A DNA stretch of 64,000 nt, from the NCBI GenBank assembly GCA_015062495.1, contig SUUN01000002.1, positions 1-64,000 on the forward strand, written 5' to 3'. The position numbers were made by a program, and so were the translations under genes. The DNA is from Alphaproteobacteria bacterium (GTDB taxonomy: Bacteria > Pseudomonadota > Alphaproteobacteria > Rs-D84). The notes beneath the pieces are model-generated. The model was not told where the DNA came from, did not search any database, and was given only the letters and a program-made list of their open reading frames with translations. Below are positions 7,422 to 14,815 of this stretch, in pieces (the stretch's first letter is position 1; each line of letters opens with the position of its first letter).

Positions 7422-9254
7422 ATGAAAAAAAACGATAATATTTTTTCAAGACACACCTGTAAACATTGCTCTTTGCTCTTTGCTTTTTGCGCAATGTTTG
7501 TACTGTGTACAACATCGGATGGCGCGGTTGTATCCCGGGGGCAACGCCCAACAACCACGGCCCGCATGCCCACTATGTCGGCAATGATTAACACCACCGC
7601 ATCCAACACATCCGCAACAACCCCAGAAACCGAATCGTCGGATGTTGAATCTGAAACCGAAATTGTTATCGAACCAGAACCCGAAATTATAATCGAAGAT
7701 AAAACATCACAATTTGATGAATTCATGGCGGATTCCACCCCAACGACCGACACATCATCTGAATCATTGGCGGCACAAATTCGCGCACAACGCGCCGCAC
7801 TGGACGCGGCGGACGCGGCATCCGCGGCTGCAAACCAAATGGCCACAGCACGCGCATCGGGCCAAAACGCATGTGATGCCAACCTGCGTGAATGTATGAA
7901 ACAAAAATGTGGCAACGATTATTCGAAATGTGCCGGCGACACAGACACCATGTGGGGAACAAAAATGGACGCATGCCGACGCGACCTGCCGTGCAGTGGA
8001 CATGAATACGCACTGTTTTCAGCCCAGATTAAGGCCGACCGCGACATGAACGCACGCATTGCATCATATAATTCAATTGTTGATTGCGGCAATCGCTATA
8101 ACAATTGCATTGTCACCGAATGCGGTCAAAAATTTACCAAGTGCCTGGGCAAACGCGCGGGCGATGCAGCGATTTCGAAATGCGAAAAAATCGCAAAAAC
8201 ATGCACTCAACAGGACAGCGGTCTGGCATCACGCACACTAAATGTATTTGGCTCACTGCGCGTCGACGCTGAAAAACAGGTTGCCGCCGATGAAAAACGT
8301 CTGTACGAATTGCGCGACAAAATGCGTGACACATGCGGCCGTCTGGGGGCAATGTTTGACGACCGTACATTGGATTGCGTTTACACGGTCAATTTCTTTG
8401 CCGGCGAAGATAACACCCTGTACGCATCGAAAAAAGCATATGCCGGTTCAACATTCAGTTGTGATCAAAACTGGTTTGGTGTCGACATTACCACGTTCAA
8501 GGAAAACGCATTCCGCCTGACACGGACACAAACATCCGCCACATCTGCATTAATGGGTTCGGGCATTGGTATGGCAACAGGCGCAATAACATCGGGCGCA
8601 ATCGATCGCGCAATCGATCGACACAAGGCTGAAAAGGCCTTAAAAGATGCCGAATCCGAACACGAAGAATTATATGGGGATGACGATTCAGATGATGAAA
8701 ACGACACAAAACCAGGCGCAGCCGAACGCCGTTGCAAGCGCGCAAATGGCACATGGGAAAATAACACATGCACCGGCGCAACCTGTGGCAAGAACAAAGA
8801 ATGGAACAACACAAAAAATAAATGTGTAAAAACAAAGGATTCAGGGGAAGATACGGACAATGATTCATCTGAACGCCCCGATAACGAGACCGCCAAAAAG
8901 AATTGTGAAGCCGTCGGTGGAACATGGGATAAAATCTGCAAAGATCCAAAGTGTGGCGATAATGCACTCTGGGACGATTGGACCGGAAAGTGCAAGGAAT
9001 ATGCCGCCGGGGAAAAACCTGCCACTTTTACCGAACAAGAAACCGCATGCAAGATATTTGGCACATGGACTGGGACAACATGTATGTGTAACAATATGGG
9101 CAAATGGAACGCATCTAAAAAAATGTGCGAATGCGACCCACAAACCCAAGAATTCAAAGACGGGAAATGTCAATTTAAGTCTATTAGCGCAACAAACGCC
9201 GGCACAACCGGCACACAATTTAATCTGGGATCACGCAACCTGGGCAAACAATAA
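7422..9254 (+). CDS. Secreted Cys-rich repeat protein, second gene of operon
   Basis: 610 aa. The N-terminal signal sequence ('CSLLFAFCAMFVLC') is again encoded by the CTCTTTG repeat (7465-7490). A Thr/Glu-rich linker follows, then an Ala-rich helix. Two C-x6-C-x4-C-x6-C blocks come next ('CDANLREC..CGNDYSKC' and 'CGNRYNNC..CGQKFTKC'), then a helical middle. A glycine-rich segment 'ALMGSGIGMATGAITSGAI' may touch or cross a membrane. The C-terminal third has three related Cys modules with a 'C...GTW....C' core ('CKRANGTWENNTC', 'CEAVGGTWDKIC', 'CKIFGTWTGTTC'). It lies 14 bp after the preceding gene and 18 bp before the next. No known family recognised; a disulphide-rich surface or periplasmic structure is inferred. 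Confidence 0.8.
   Translation: MKKNDNIFSRHTCKHCSLLFAFCAMFVLCTTSDGAVVSRGQRPTTTARMPTMSAMINTTASNTSATTPETESSDVESETEIVIEPEPEIIIEDKTSQFDEFMADSTPTTDTSSESLAAQIRAQRAALDAADAASAAANQMATARASGQNACDANLRECMKQKCGNDYSKCAGDTDTMWGTKMDACRRDLPCSGHEYALFSAQIKADRDMNARIASYNSIVDCGNRYNNCIVTECGQKFTKCLGKRAGDAAISKCEKIAKTCTQQDSGLASRTLNVFGSLRVDAEKQVAADEKRLYELRDKMRDTCGRLGAMFDDRTLDCVYTVNFFAGEDNTLYASKKAYAGSTFSCDQNWFGVDITTFKENAFRLTRTQTSATSALMGSGIGMATGAITSGAIDRAIDRHKAEKALKDAESEHEELYGDDDSDDENDTKPGAAERRCKRANGTWENNTCTGATCGKNKEWNNTKNKCVKTKDSGEDTDNDSSERPDNETAKKNCEAVGGTWDKICKDPKCGDNALWDDWTGKCKEYAAGEKPATFTEQETACKIFGTWTGTTCMCNNMGKWNASKKMCECDPQTQEFKDGKCQFKSISATNAGTTGTQFNLGSRNLGKQ
7465..7490 (+). repeat. CTCTTTG-type dispersed repeat inside signal-peptide coding sequence
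   Basis: ATTGCTCTTTGCTCTTTGCT and on to 7490, in frame in the 610-aa gene; same motif as at 6553-6590. Confidence 0.75.
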
Positions 9255-9272
9255 GAAAAAGAACCAACAACC

Positions 9273-11858
9273 ATGAAAAAATTATTAACTGTCTTTATTA
9301 TTTGTTCCATCGCCACCCTGCCCGCAATGGCGGTTGAATGTAATACTACTACTCTTTTTGACATATTGGCCCAATATTGTGATGCCGAAGGTTACAAATA
9401 CAACACAAACACAGGGGTGGGCGATAATGCCTATGGCAGTTACAGAACATACAGCAATTCAATTGAAATTGGTTGCTATAAATTCAAAAATACAGACCAC
9501 AAAAAAATGACAACAGCCGTGGCCACAGCATGCAACATTCCAGAAAGTAAGGTCACAATCCAAACCGACCTACAACGCAGTACCAGCCAAGTACAATGCA
9601 AAGATATTGACAAAAAGAATGGAATCACAGAATTACAATACATTGATGGCGTATGCGCCCCCACCAAATGCCTGACACCACGTTGGGAATTATCCGGCAA
9701 TGGCAAACGCGCAAAATGCATTGAACAAAAATGTGAATTTAAGCATGGCACTGGAAAATGGGAACAAAACGGCGACACATGGGAATGTAAATTAACAGCA
9801 TGCGACACCGCCAAAGGCTGGAAAAAGAACGACGCCGGTAACGCATGTATTGAAATGTTGGATGAATGCACCGCCGAACAAAAGGCCACGCATCCAAACG
9901 CAACAAAAACCGGCATAAAAAAAGGCACTGAAACCTGTATCGCCCAGGAATGTAAATGCGGATATGATTTAACAAACGACCAATGCGTTGAATGGTCATC
10001 GGACAAACAATGCACCAATGACACAAAACCAAAATTACCCAAGAATGCAAAGTCTGCCAAGATGATATGCAATGCTAAGGGCAAGGCCACATGTGAAATC
10101 ACGGCTTGCCAAGACGGCTATGACCACAACACAGAAAAAAACAAATGCACCAAGCCCGGTGAACCCGACACCGATGAAGACGTAGATTCTGATAGCGCAA
10201 TCGTTCCACCAACCGATGGTGGCAATGACCAAACACAACAAAATGAACCGCGCCTGTCCGAAGCAGATTCACTGGCAAAAATCGACGAATTACGGGACAA
10301 TGCCGACGCAATGAAGGCCAAAGAACAATCCACCGCCAATAAACTATTGGGCGCGGCTGGGATGGGCGCAACCGGTATCGGTGGCATGCAAATGGCATCC
10401 GCCATGGCCGAAGAAAATGCCGACGCCGATGCCGAGGCCGCCATGCGTGCCTATCTGGCCACATTCCATTGCAACTATGGCGCGGGGAAAAACATCCCGG
10501 GTGGCGAACGTGATGTTGAATTGCCGGGTGGCAATGAATTAATCGGCTTGTATTCCGAATATGTAAATCTGGCAAATGATTTAAAGGTTCGCAAAACCGC
10601 CCTGGACATGCGCCCGGGTATTGAATCTGAACCAATTTTGGACGCGGCAACATCTGGATTATATGACGACGTCGCAATTGGCAAAACATCCGGCGCATAC
10701 ACATCCCTGGCACGCGCATTAATGGACCCGAACGGCCCAGACGCCGCCGCATGGGCCGCACAAAAGGCAGAAACCGCCGACAAAAAGGAAACCGGCATGA
10801 TAACCGCGGGCATTGGCGCGGCGGGTTCACTGGTTGGTAACCTGGCCATTAATTCAGGCAAGGCAAAGCAAAACAAACTGGATGAAATCCTGAATAAATA
10901 CGATAAAAAGAAACAATTACTGGATGATCTGCAATCAGATGTGGCCATAATCCCGCCTCAAACCGCCGCATGCCCTGACGGCACAACGGGCACGGCACAC
11001 CCAGATTGCACATGTACCGACACAACAAAAATATATAACCCAAACACACATGCATGCGAAGAATGTGTTGGCGGACAAACGGTACAAAGTGGCAAATGCG
11101 AATGTCCAACCGATAAACCGCTGTGGGATAATCGTATCAGCCAATGCGTTGCCGAACCAACCACTTGCACTCCACAGTGTACCCCAACCGATGGTGACCA
11201 CCTGATTGTTCAAAATAATTGTTCGTGCACATGCAGCGATGGCTATACATATGAAAATGGGACATGTACATGTACCGGTGAAAACAAACAAATTGGTGCA
11301 GACGGCAAATGCCAAACAATTGAAACAAAAACAATTGTAGAACGTATTTCAACCCAGACAACAACAACGGTTGAAAACGCATCGTTGCCGGCCGGTTCGC
11401 TGTTCAAGGTTGGATCATATGAACTGGTAGACGCTGCAAAAACCGCCCTGAACACATTTATAAAGGGCTTGTCCGATGCAAGATACACAAACTGCAAAAT
11501 CACAATAGATGGATATACCGACCCATTAGGTGGCACAAATACAAATAAAACATTATCACAAAATCGTGCCAACGCCGTAAAGCAGCATATCGAAGGTTTA
11601 AACAATCCTGCGATTGAATCTGTCACCGCTGTGGGACACGGCGAAAACAAATGTACATGCGGCGCAGGCAAATCATCCACTGACACCGACGGTCAAATTA
11701 ATGGAATTCAAATTAATTATAGTGACCGCGAGTACAGTGCGTGTTCTGGAAAAGATACCACCCACTCATTATCCGGCAACGCACGCTACGCCCCATGTCG
11801 CCGTGTTGAAATAACCGCTGATTGTAAACAAATCACAACGGTAACCCAACAACAATAA
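9273..11858 (+). CDS. Secreted Cys-rich protein with OmpA-like C-terminal domain
   Basis: 861 aa. Signal peptide 1-20 ('MKKLLTVFIICSIATLPAMA'). The N-terminal ~300 residues are tandem Cys modules ('CKCGYDLTNDQC', 'CEITACQDGYDHNTEKNKC'). A mostly helical Ala-rich middle has two hydrophobic Gly/Ala stretches ('LLGAAGMGATGIGGMQMA', 'MITAGIGAAGSLVGNLAI'). More EGF-like Cys motifs follow ('CECPTDKPLWDNRISQC', 'CSCTCSDGYTYENGTC'). The C-terminus has OmpA-family peptidoglycan-binding features ('ITIDGYTDPLGGTNTN', 'LSQNRANAVKQHI', 'VTAVGHGE', 'CRRVEI'). This probably tethers the protein to the cell wall. It is the last gene of the 6520-11858 operon, so the three products may form one envelope complex (inference). 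Confidence 0.85.
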   Translation: MKKLLTVFIICSIATLPAMAVECNTTTLFDILAQYCDAEGYKYNTNTGVGDNAYGSYRTYSNSIEIGCYKFKNTDHKKMTTAVATACNIPESKVTIQTDLQRSTSQVQCKDIDKKNGITELQYIDGVCAPTKCLTPRWELSGNGKRAKCIEQKCEFKHGTGKWEQNGDTWECKLTACDTAKGWKKNDAGNACIEMLDECTAEQKATHPNATKTGIKKGTETCIAQECKCGYDLTNDQCVEWSSDKQCTNDTKPKLPKNAKSAKMICNAKGKATCEITACQDGYDHNTEKNKCTKPGEPDTDEDVDSDSAIVPPTDGGNDQTQQNEPRLSEADSLAKIDELRDNADAMKAKEQSTANKLLGAAGMGATGIGGMQMASAMAEENADADAEAAMRAYLATFHCNYGAGKNIPGGERDVELPGGNELIGLYSEYVNLANDLKVRKTALDMRPGIESEPILDAATSGLYDDVAIGKTSGAYTSLARALMDPNGPDAAAWAAQKAETADKKETGMITAGIGAAGSLVGNLAINSGKAKQNKLDEILNKYDKKKQLLDDLQSDVAIIPPQTAACPDGTTGTAHPDCTCTDTTKIYNPNTHACEECVGGQTVQSGKCECPTDKPLWDNRISQCVAEPTTCTPQCTPTDGDHLIVQNNCSCTCSDGYTYENGTCTCTGENKQIGADGKCQTIETKTIVERISTQTTTTVENASLPAGSLFKVGSYELVDAAKTALNTFIKGLSDARYTNCKITIDGYTDPLGGTNTNKTLSQNRANAVKQHIEGLNNPAIESVTAVGHGENKCTCGAGKSSTDTDGQINGIQINYSDREYSACSGKDTTHSLSGNARYAPCRRVEITADCKQITTVTQQQ

Positions 11859-11863
11859 CAACC

Positions 11864-11890
11864 CACCGCCCATCCGGGCGGTGTTTATTT
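11864..11890 (+). terminator. Terminator of the Cys-rich operon
   Basis: Stem ACCGCCC-ATCC-GGGCGGT followed by GTTTATTT, just after the stop at 11858. Confidence 0.85.
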
Positions 11891-11910
11891 AGCGAAGTAA
11901 TTATTCAATA

Positions 11911-11921
11911 ATTGCTCTTTG
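11911..11921 (+). repeat. Short CTCTTTG-type repeat
   Basis: ATTGCTCTTTG in the intergenic gap, the same core as the longer copies at 6553 and 7465. Confidence 0.5.
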
Positions 11922-11922
11922 T

Positions 11923-11952
11923 AAAAAATCCCCGCAGGCGCGGGGATTTTTT
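11923..11952. terminator. Bidirectional intrinsic terminator
   Basis: Stem AAAAAATCCCCGC-AGGC-GCGGGGATTTTTT, palindromic with A- and T-runs on both sides. It overlaps the stop codon of the minus-strand gene at 11951. Confidence 0.9.
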
Positions 11953-12253
11953 ATTTCACAATACGACGCTGAATTTCAGTTCCCATTGGTTTATAAACCG
12001 TAACCGGTTGATACACCTGATAGTGGTCAATCACTTCGGTATATGTCTTGACGCGTACAGGCTGTGCCTTTTTCGCACATGGCTTAACATCACGACTGGA
12101 AACAAAACGTTTATCACAGCCACATCCACAACCCACATCTGCGCCAACACGTTCATATGTTGTTATTGTTTCTGTTTCAGTATATGTATACCCGGCACAC
12201 GCCACCCCACATACAAACAACACACCAAACATCGCCAATAAATATTTTTTCAT
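11951..12253 (-). CDS. Small secreted Cys/Tyr/Thr-rich protein
   Basis: 100 aa from the ATG at 12253. That start is preceded by AAAGGTGA at good spacing; an in-frame GTG at 12262 falls inside this ribosome-binding site and is rejected. Signal peptide 'MKKYLLAMFGVLFVCGVACA' may contain a lipobox-like 'GVAC', so a lipoprotein is possible. The mature part has 'YTYTETETITTYERV', a 'CGCGCD' cluster and a Tyr/Val-rich tail 'VIDHYQVYQPVTVYKP'. Six cysteines in the region after the signal sequence and its own transcription unit point to a small envelope protein. Family not recognised. Confidence 0.65.
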   Translation of the reverse strand: MKKYLLAMFGVLFVCGVACAGYTYTETETITTYERVGADVGCGCGCDKRFVSSRDVKPCAKKAQPVRVKTYTEVIDHYQVYQPVTVYKPMGTEIQRRIVK

Positions 12254-12348
12254 AAAAATCACCTTTGACCCATTAATAAAACATTCCCCACCCTGCTTAC
12301 AGCAAAACTATATCAGTCCACACACAGATTGCCAGAAAAAAATCCCTA

Positions 12349-12377
12349 TTGACATTACATCATCCCACGCATATGAT
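12349..12377 (+). promoter_or_regulatory. Near-perfect sigma70 promoter
   Basis: TTGACA (12349-12354), a 17-bp spacer and TATGAT (12372-12377). The transcript would start near 12384, about 16 nt ahead of the small gene at 12400. Confidence 0.82.
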
Positions 12378-12399
12378 GTATATTCACAAAAGGAAAAAA

Positions 12400-12588
12400 A
12401 TGTCAAAAACAAATGAACCTGACGGTATATATACAATAACTGAACGCAATTATAATATTCTGCAAACACAAATCAGTGAAATTCAAAATATGTTAATTCG
12501 CCAAGATCACTATATATTAATAGAAACCGCAATGGACGAACTGACCATGACCTTGCGCAATGCAATTACCCCAAAAAAACAAAAATAA
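12400..12588 (+). CDS. Small soluble helical protein, 62 aa
   Basis: The ATG at 12400 has AAAAGGA 6-10 bp upstream and sits directly behind a strong promoter; an earlier in-frame ATG at 12349 overlaps the -35 box and is rejected. The 62-residue product ('MSKTNEPDGIYTITERNYN') is mostly amphipathic helix ('ILQTQISEIQNMLIRQ') with no Cys, signal peptide or membrane segment. A dimeric regulator or coiled-coil cap is possible but nothing proves it. A bidirectional terminator (12587-12609) ends the unit. The strong promoter suggests the peptide is abundant. Confidence 0.7.
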   Translation: MSKTNEPDGIYTITERNYNILQTQISEIQNMLIRQDHYILIETAMDELTMTLRNAITPKKQK

Positions 12589-12609
12589 TCCCGCCAACTG
12601 GCGGGATTT
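12587..12609. terminator. Bidirectional intrinsic terminator
   Basis: AATCCCGCC-AACT-GGCGGGATT with flanking A/T runs between two convergent genes. Confidence 0.85.
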
Positions 12610-13296
12610 CTATTCAGTATAATAACAGTTTGACGTGTACTGATACGACCCAGCACCATCCGTTAATGTTGATGTCGTTGGAATATAACATGATGTTATT
12701 TCCGTACTGCCCGCGGCACTCGTTCCATAAACACCACCAGACGACGGACATCGCGTACACCCGCGATATCCATTCAGTTGCGAATAACTGGCAGTACCAT
12801 AATACCCGGCCGCACAACGATACTTGGTGGATTGGGTACATTCACACCCGGTTGTGAGCCCACAGCTAAATTCAGTCAGGGACTGATACCCCGTTTTTGG
12901 CGAAGACCATATTGGCATAATACCGGCGCCACAACTGTCACACTGTGTACCGCACGTACAAATGTTTCGTGTGGTGTTGGTAAAGTTTAAGTTACACACC
13001 GCCCCATAAGCAGATTCATCAGACAAATTTTGCTGTGCCAGTTCCAGATAATCTTCATTACATCCACCGGTACAAGATTGGTATTTAAGATAATATCCAT
13101 TAGCGCTGTTATATAAACATTTGGTCGTATAACTGCTGCACACCCCAGATACATGCGTCATCTCATACACAATCGCGGTTGACGACGTGGGACACGTAGC
13201 AGATACACACCCCTGCAGCCCCACCGACGGATCCAGCGACACCGCATTCGCCCCTATTGGTATCACAGCCAATATCGGTATTAAGAATTTTTTCAT
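12610..13296 (-). CDS. Secreted Cys-rich protein with structured mRNA leader
   Basis: 228 aa. Signal peptide 'MKKFLIPILAVIPIGANA'. The mature protein has more than 20 cysteines in EGF/TNFR-like spacing ('CTCGTQCDSCGAG', 'CGLTTGCECTQSTKYRC', 'GCTRCPSSGGVYGTSAAGS'). The last motif is the same style as the 'CPAGTYQ' repeats of the gene at 38160, so these are probably extracytoplasmic disulphide-rich relatives. The start is well defined by TCAGGAG with 8 nt to the ATG. That Shine-Dalgarno can pair with an upstream leader segment (see 13297-13444), so translation may be controlled by RNA folding. Specific role unknown. Confidence 0.78.
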   Translation of the reverse strand: MKKFLIPILAVIPIGANAVSLDPSVGLQGCVSATCPTSSTAIVYEMTHVSGVCSSYTTKCLYNSANGYYLKYQSCTGGCNEDYLELAQQNLSDESAYGAVCNLNFTNTTRNICTCGTQCDSCGAGIMPIWSSPKTGYQSLTEFSCGLTTGCECTQSTKYRCAAGYYGTASYSQLNGYRGCTRCPSSGGVYGTSAAGSTEITSCYIPTTSTLTDGAGSYQYTSNCYYTE

Positions 13297-13349
13297 TTTT
13301 CAATCTCCTGATTTTTTGTTAAACAAAAAACCACCGCTGTAATGCAAGT

Positions 13350-13440
13350 GGTCAGGAGGTTGATAGCAATCCATAGAATTGTGTGCTTATTTATATATAT
13401 CGCAACCCTCCTGACCCAATTGGGTATCAGGAGTTTTTTT
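13350..13440 (+). ncRNA. Possible antisense RNA to the leader
   Basis: On the plus strand, TTGTTA-16-TGTAAT (13316-13343) could start an RNA near 13350. It would run through the complementary segments to a convincing terminator (CTCCTGACCC-AATT-GGGTATCAGGAG then seven T, 13408-13440). No plus-strand gene upstream otherwise explains that terminator. The promoter is weak and the RNA is unproven. Confidence 0.3.
13408..13440 (+). terminator. Plus-strand intrinsic terminator
   Basis: Seven-bp outer stem (CTCCTGA/TCAGGAG) with an inner CCC-AATT-GGG, followed by TTTTTTT. It has no obvious protein-coding gene to serve. Confidence 0.75.
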
Positions 13441-13450
13441 ATTCATCGAA

Positions 13451-13479
13451 ATAATAAAACACGACGCATAACGCGTCAT
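13451..13479 (-). promoter_or_regulatory. Candidate promoter of the structured leader
   Basis: Minus strand ATGACG (13474-13479), a 17-bp spacer and TATTAT (13451-13456), giving a start near 13444 and a 148-nt leader. Confidence 0.4.
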
Positions 13480-13585
13480 TAAGTACATATTCCGACGCTA
13501 TGGCACGGGCTATCACACCCCATCGCCGGAACACCCGACGACATCCCTATTATACGCTATACTCGCCACAAATTCAAATACTTAG
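13480..13585. other. Intergenic stretch without recognised features
   Basis: No credible ORF, RNA gene or repeat seen between the leader promoter and the MITE-like element. Confidence 0.5.
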
Positions 13586-13795
13586 ATAAATAAAAGTTTA
13601 TCGCAGTTTGCCCGTTGGGCAAACAAAGAGCAAATAGCAAAGCGCAAAGAGCAATTAATATTAAGACTCGTCATTCCCGCGAAGGCGGGAATCCACTGCG
13701 TCGCAGACATTTTTATGCAGTCCCTGCGGGGCAATAGATACCCGCCTGCGCGGGTATGACGATTTTATTTTTTACTTCGTTAAACTTTTATTTAT
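13586..13795. mobile_element. MITE-like element with 15-bp terminal inverted repeats
   Basis: Ends are ATAAATAAAAGTTTA (13586-13600) and its exact reverse complement (13781-13795). Inside are a GTTTGCCC-GTT-GGGCAAAC palindrome (13606-13624), the reverse CTCTTTG repeat (13624-13656), ATTCCCGC-GAAG-GCGGGAAT (13673-13692), and TGCAGTCCCTGCGGGGCA plus TACCCGCCTGCGCGGGTA hairpins. There is no coding capacity. A second, partly rearranged copy in the opposite orientation is at 46487-46764. Confidence 0.65.
13624..13656 (-). repeat. CTCTTTG-type repeat inside the MITE-like element
   Basis: Reverse strand reads AATTGCTCTTTGCGCTTTGC and on to CTCTTTG, the same unit found in the coding copies at 6553 and 7465. 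Confidence 0.75.
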
Positions 13796-13863
13796 CGCAG
13801 TACTATATACCCGTCCCACGAAGTTTTAACGAAGTGGGATTCCACAACTGCACTCTGAACACT

Positions 13864-13890
13864 AAAAATCCCGCCAATTGGCGGGATTTT
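13864..13890. terminator. Terminator of the ribosomal protein operon
   Basis: AAAAATCCCGCC-AATT-GGCGGGATTTTT immediately after the rpsK stop codon; the minus-strand read-out gives a T-run. Confidence 0.88.
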
Positions 13891-14274
13891 TTATACTCTA
13901 CGCACCTTCTTTGGGCGACAGCCATTGTGTGGAATGCGCGTTGTATCTGTGATGGACTGCACAACCAGACCGGCATTTGCCAATCCACGTACAGCAGATT
14001 CACGACCCTGACCAATACCACGCATCAAAACATCAACTGTTTTCATACCCATTTCGGCGACTTTCTTACCAACTGCATCGGCAACGATTGTTGCGGCATA
14101 TGGTGTGGACTTTTTTGCGCCCTTAAAATTATTTGCCCCAGCGGTTGCCCATGTCAACACGGCGCCAGACTGGTCTGTGATTGTAATACGTGTATTGTTA
14201 TTAGTCGCAACAACATGTGCAATGCCATGTGATACTTTTTTCACGACTTTCTTTTTAGCTTTTGTAACTGCCAT
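13891..14274 (-). CDS. rpsK: 30S ribosomal protein S11
   Basis: 127 aa, full length. S11 hallmarks: 'GIAHVVATNNNTRITITDQ', 'GANNFKGAKKSTPYAA' and the C-terminal 'DTTRIPHNGCRPKKVRRV'. S11 lies on the 30S platform near the mRNA exit and partners S6/S18. It is the last gene of the operon here. In most Alphaproteobacteria rpoA and rplQ follow; instead a terminator ends transcription. The 163-bp gap before it (from rpsM) contains a hairpin repeat at 14349-14427. Confidence 0.98.
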   Translation of the reverse strand: MAVTKAKKKVVKKVSHGIAHVVATNNNTRITITDQSGAVLTWATAGANNFKGAKKSTPYAATIVADAVGKKVAEMGMKTVDVLMRGIGQGRESAVRGLANAGLVVQSITDTTRIPHNGCRPKKVRRV

Positions 14275-14348
14275 TTTATTTTAACCTTTTTTCGATGTCT
14301 TCAATTAACTATGGTGTTAATCTCTACCTTATTCTTAAATTTAAGAGA

Positions 14349-14427
14349 ACATTACAGATGCGTGGTTGTTGGCAAGTGCAGTGTACAAAAGTTACATAAA
14401 CGCGCCAACAACAAGCAGATGTGATGT
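14349..14427 (-). repeat. GUGUACAAA-loop hairpin element, copy A
   Basis: Long imperfect inverted repeat with GTTGTTGGC (14366-14374) pairing GCCAACAAC (14404-14412) around a GCAGTGTACAAAAGTTACAT centre. It lies 11 bp after the rpsM stop, between rpsM and rpsK. Copies B and C are at 31199-31281 and 40284-40365. Confidence 0.7.
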
Positions 14428-14437
14428 TATATTAAAT

Positions 14438-14815
14438 TTATTTCCCTTTGGTTGCAGAACCGGCCACCACAATACGCTTCCCCTTACGTGTACGCGCATT
14501 TGTCTGGGTACGCTGACCACGAACCGGCAAGCGGTTACGATGGCGAATACCACGATATGCCTTTAAATCCTGCAAACGTTTGATGTTCATTGTGACTTCA
14601 CGACGAACGTCACCTTCTACCTTAAAGTTCTCTTCGATATATTTCGAAATTTTAATAACATCCTCGTCTGTCAGATCTTTTGCGCGCAGACCGTCTTTTA
14701 ATTTCAACGCCTTCACAATCTGTGCCGATTTTGCCGGCCCAATACCATGAATATACTGCAACGCAATTTCGATACGTTTTTCAGTCGGAATGTTAACACC
14801 TGCTATACGTGCCAT
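14438..14815 (-). CDS. rpsM: 30S ribosomal protein S13
   Basis: 125 aa. Starts '[19 protein letters not shown]', has '[13 protein letters not shown]' (helix-two-turn-helix) and the basic tail '[15 protein letters not shown]' that reaches the decoding-site tRNAs. S13 sits on the 30S head and contacts L5 across bridge B1b. It follows secY after 151 bp; the usual adk, infA or rpmJ genes are missing from that gap. RBS AAAAGGAAAA. Confidence 0.98.
   Translation of the reverse strand: MARIAGVNIPTEKRIEIALQYIHGIGPAKSAQIVKALKLKDGLRAKDLTDEDVIKISKYIEENFKVEGDVRREVTMNIKRLQDLKAYRGIRHRNRLPVRGQRTQTNARTRKGKRIVVAGSATKGK

Larger units (their letters stand above)
13297..13444 (-). promoter_or_regulatory. Candidate multi-segment regulatory leader of the Cys-rich gene
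   Basis: Read on the minus strand, four segments alternate. Segment 1 is CUCCUGAUACCC (13433-13422), 2 is GGGUCAGGAGGGUUG (13417-13403), 3 is CAACCUCCUGACC (13362-13350) and 4 is UCAGGAGAUUG (13311-13301, containing the Shine-Dalgarno). 1 can pair with 2, 2 with 3, and 3 with 4 (10 of 11 positions). Pairing 1:2 leaves 3 free to mask the ribosome-binding site; pairing 2:3 exposes it. A 24-codon ORF (13374-13300, 'MDCYQPPDHLHYSGG...') ends 3 nt before the main ATG. A cis-acting switch or leader is inferred; it matches no class I can name. Confidence 0.5.

Noticed and set aside
8465-10830. Long minus-strand reading frames opposite the Cys-rich operon (8465-9157, 9476-10102, 10099-10830)
   Set aside because: Antisense shadows of strongly biased plus-strand genes; no RBS, no family-like motifs.
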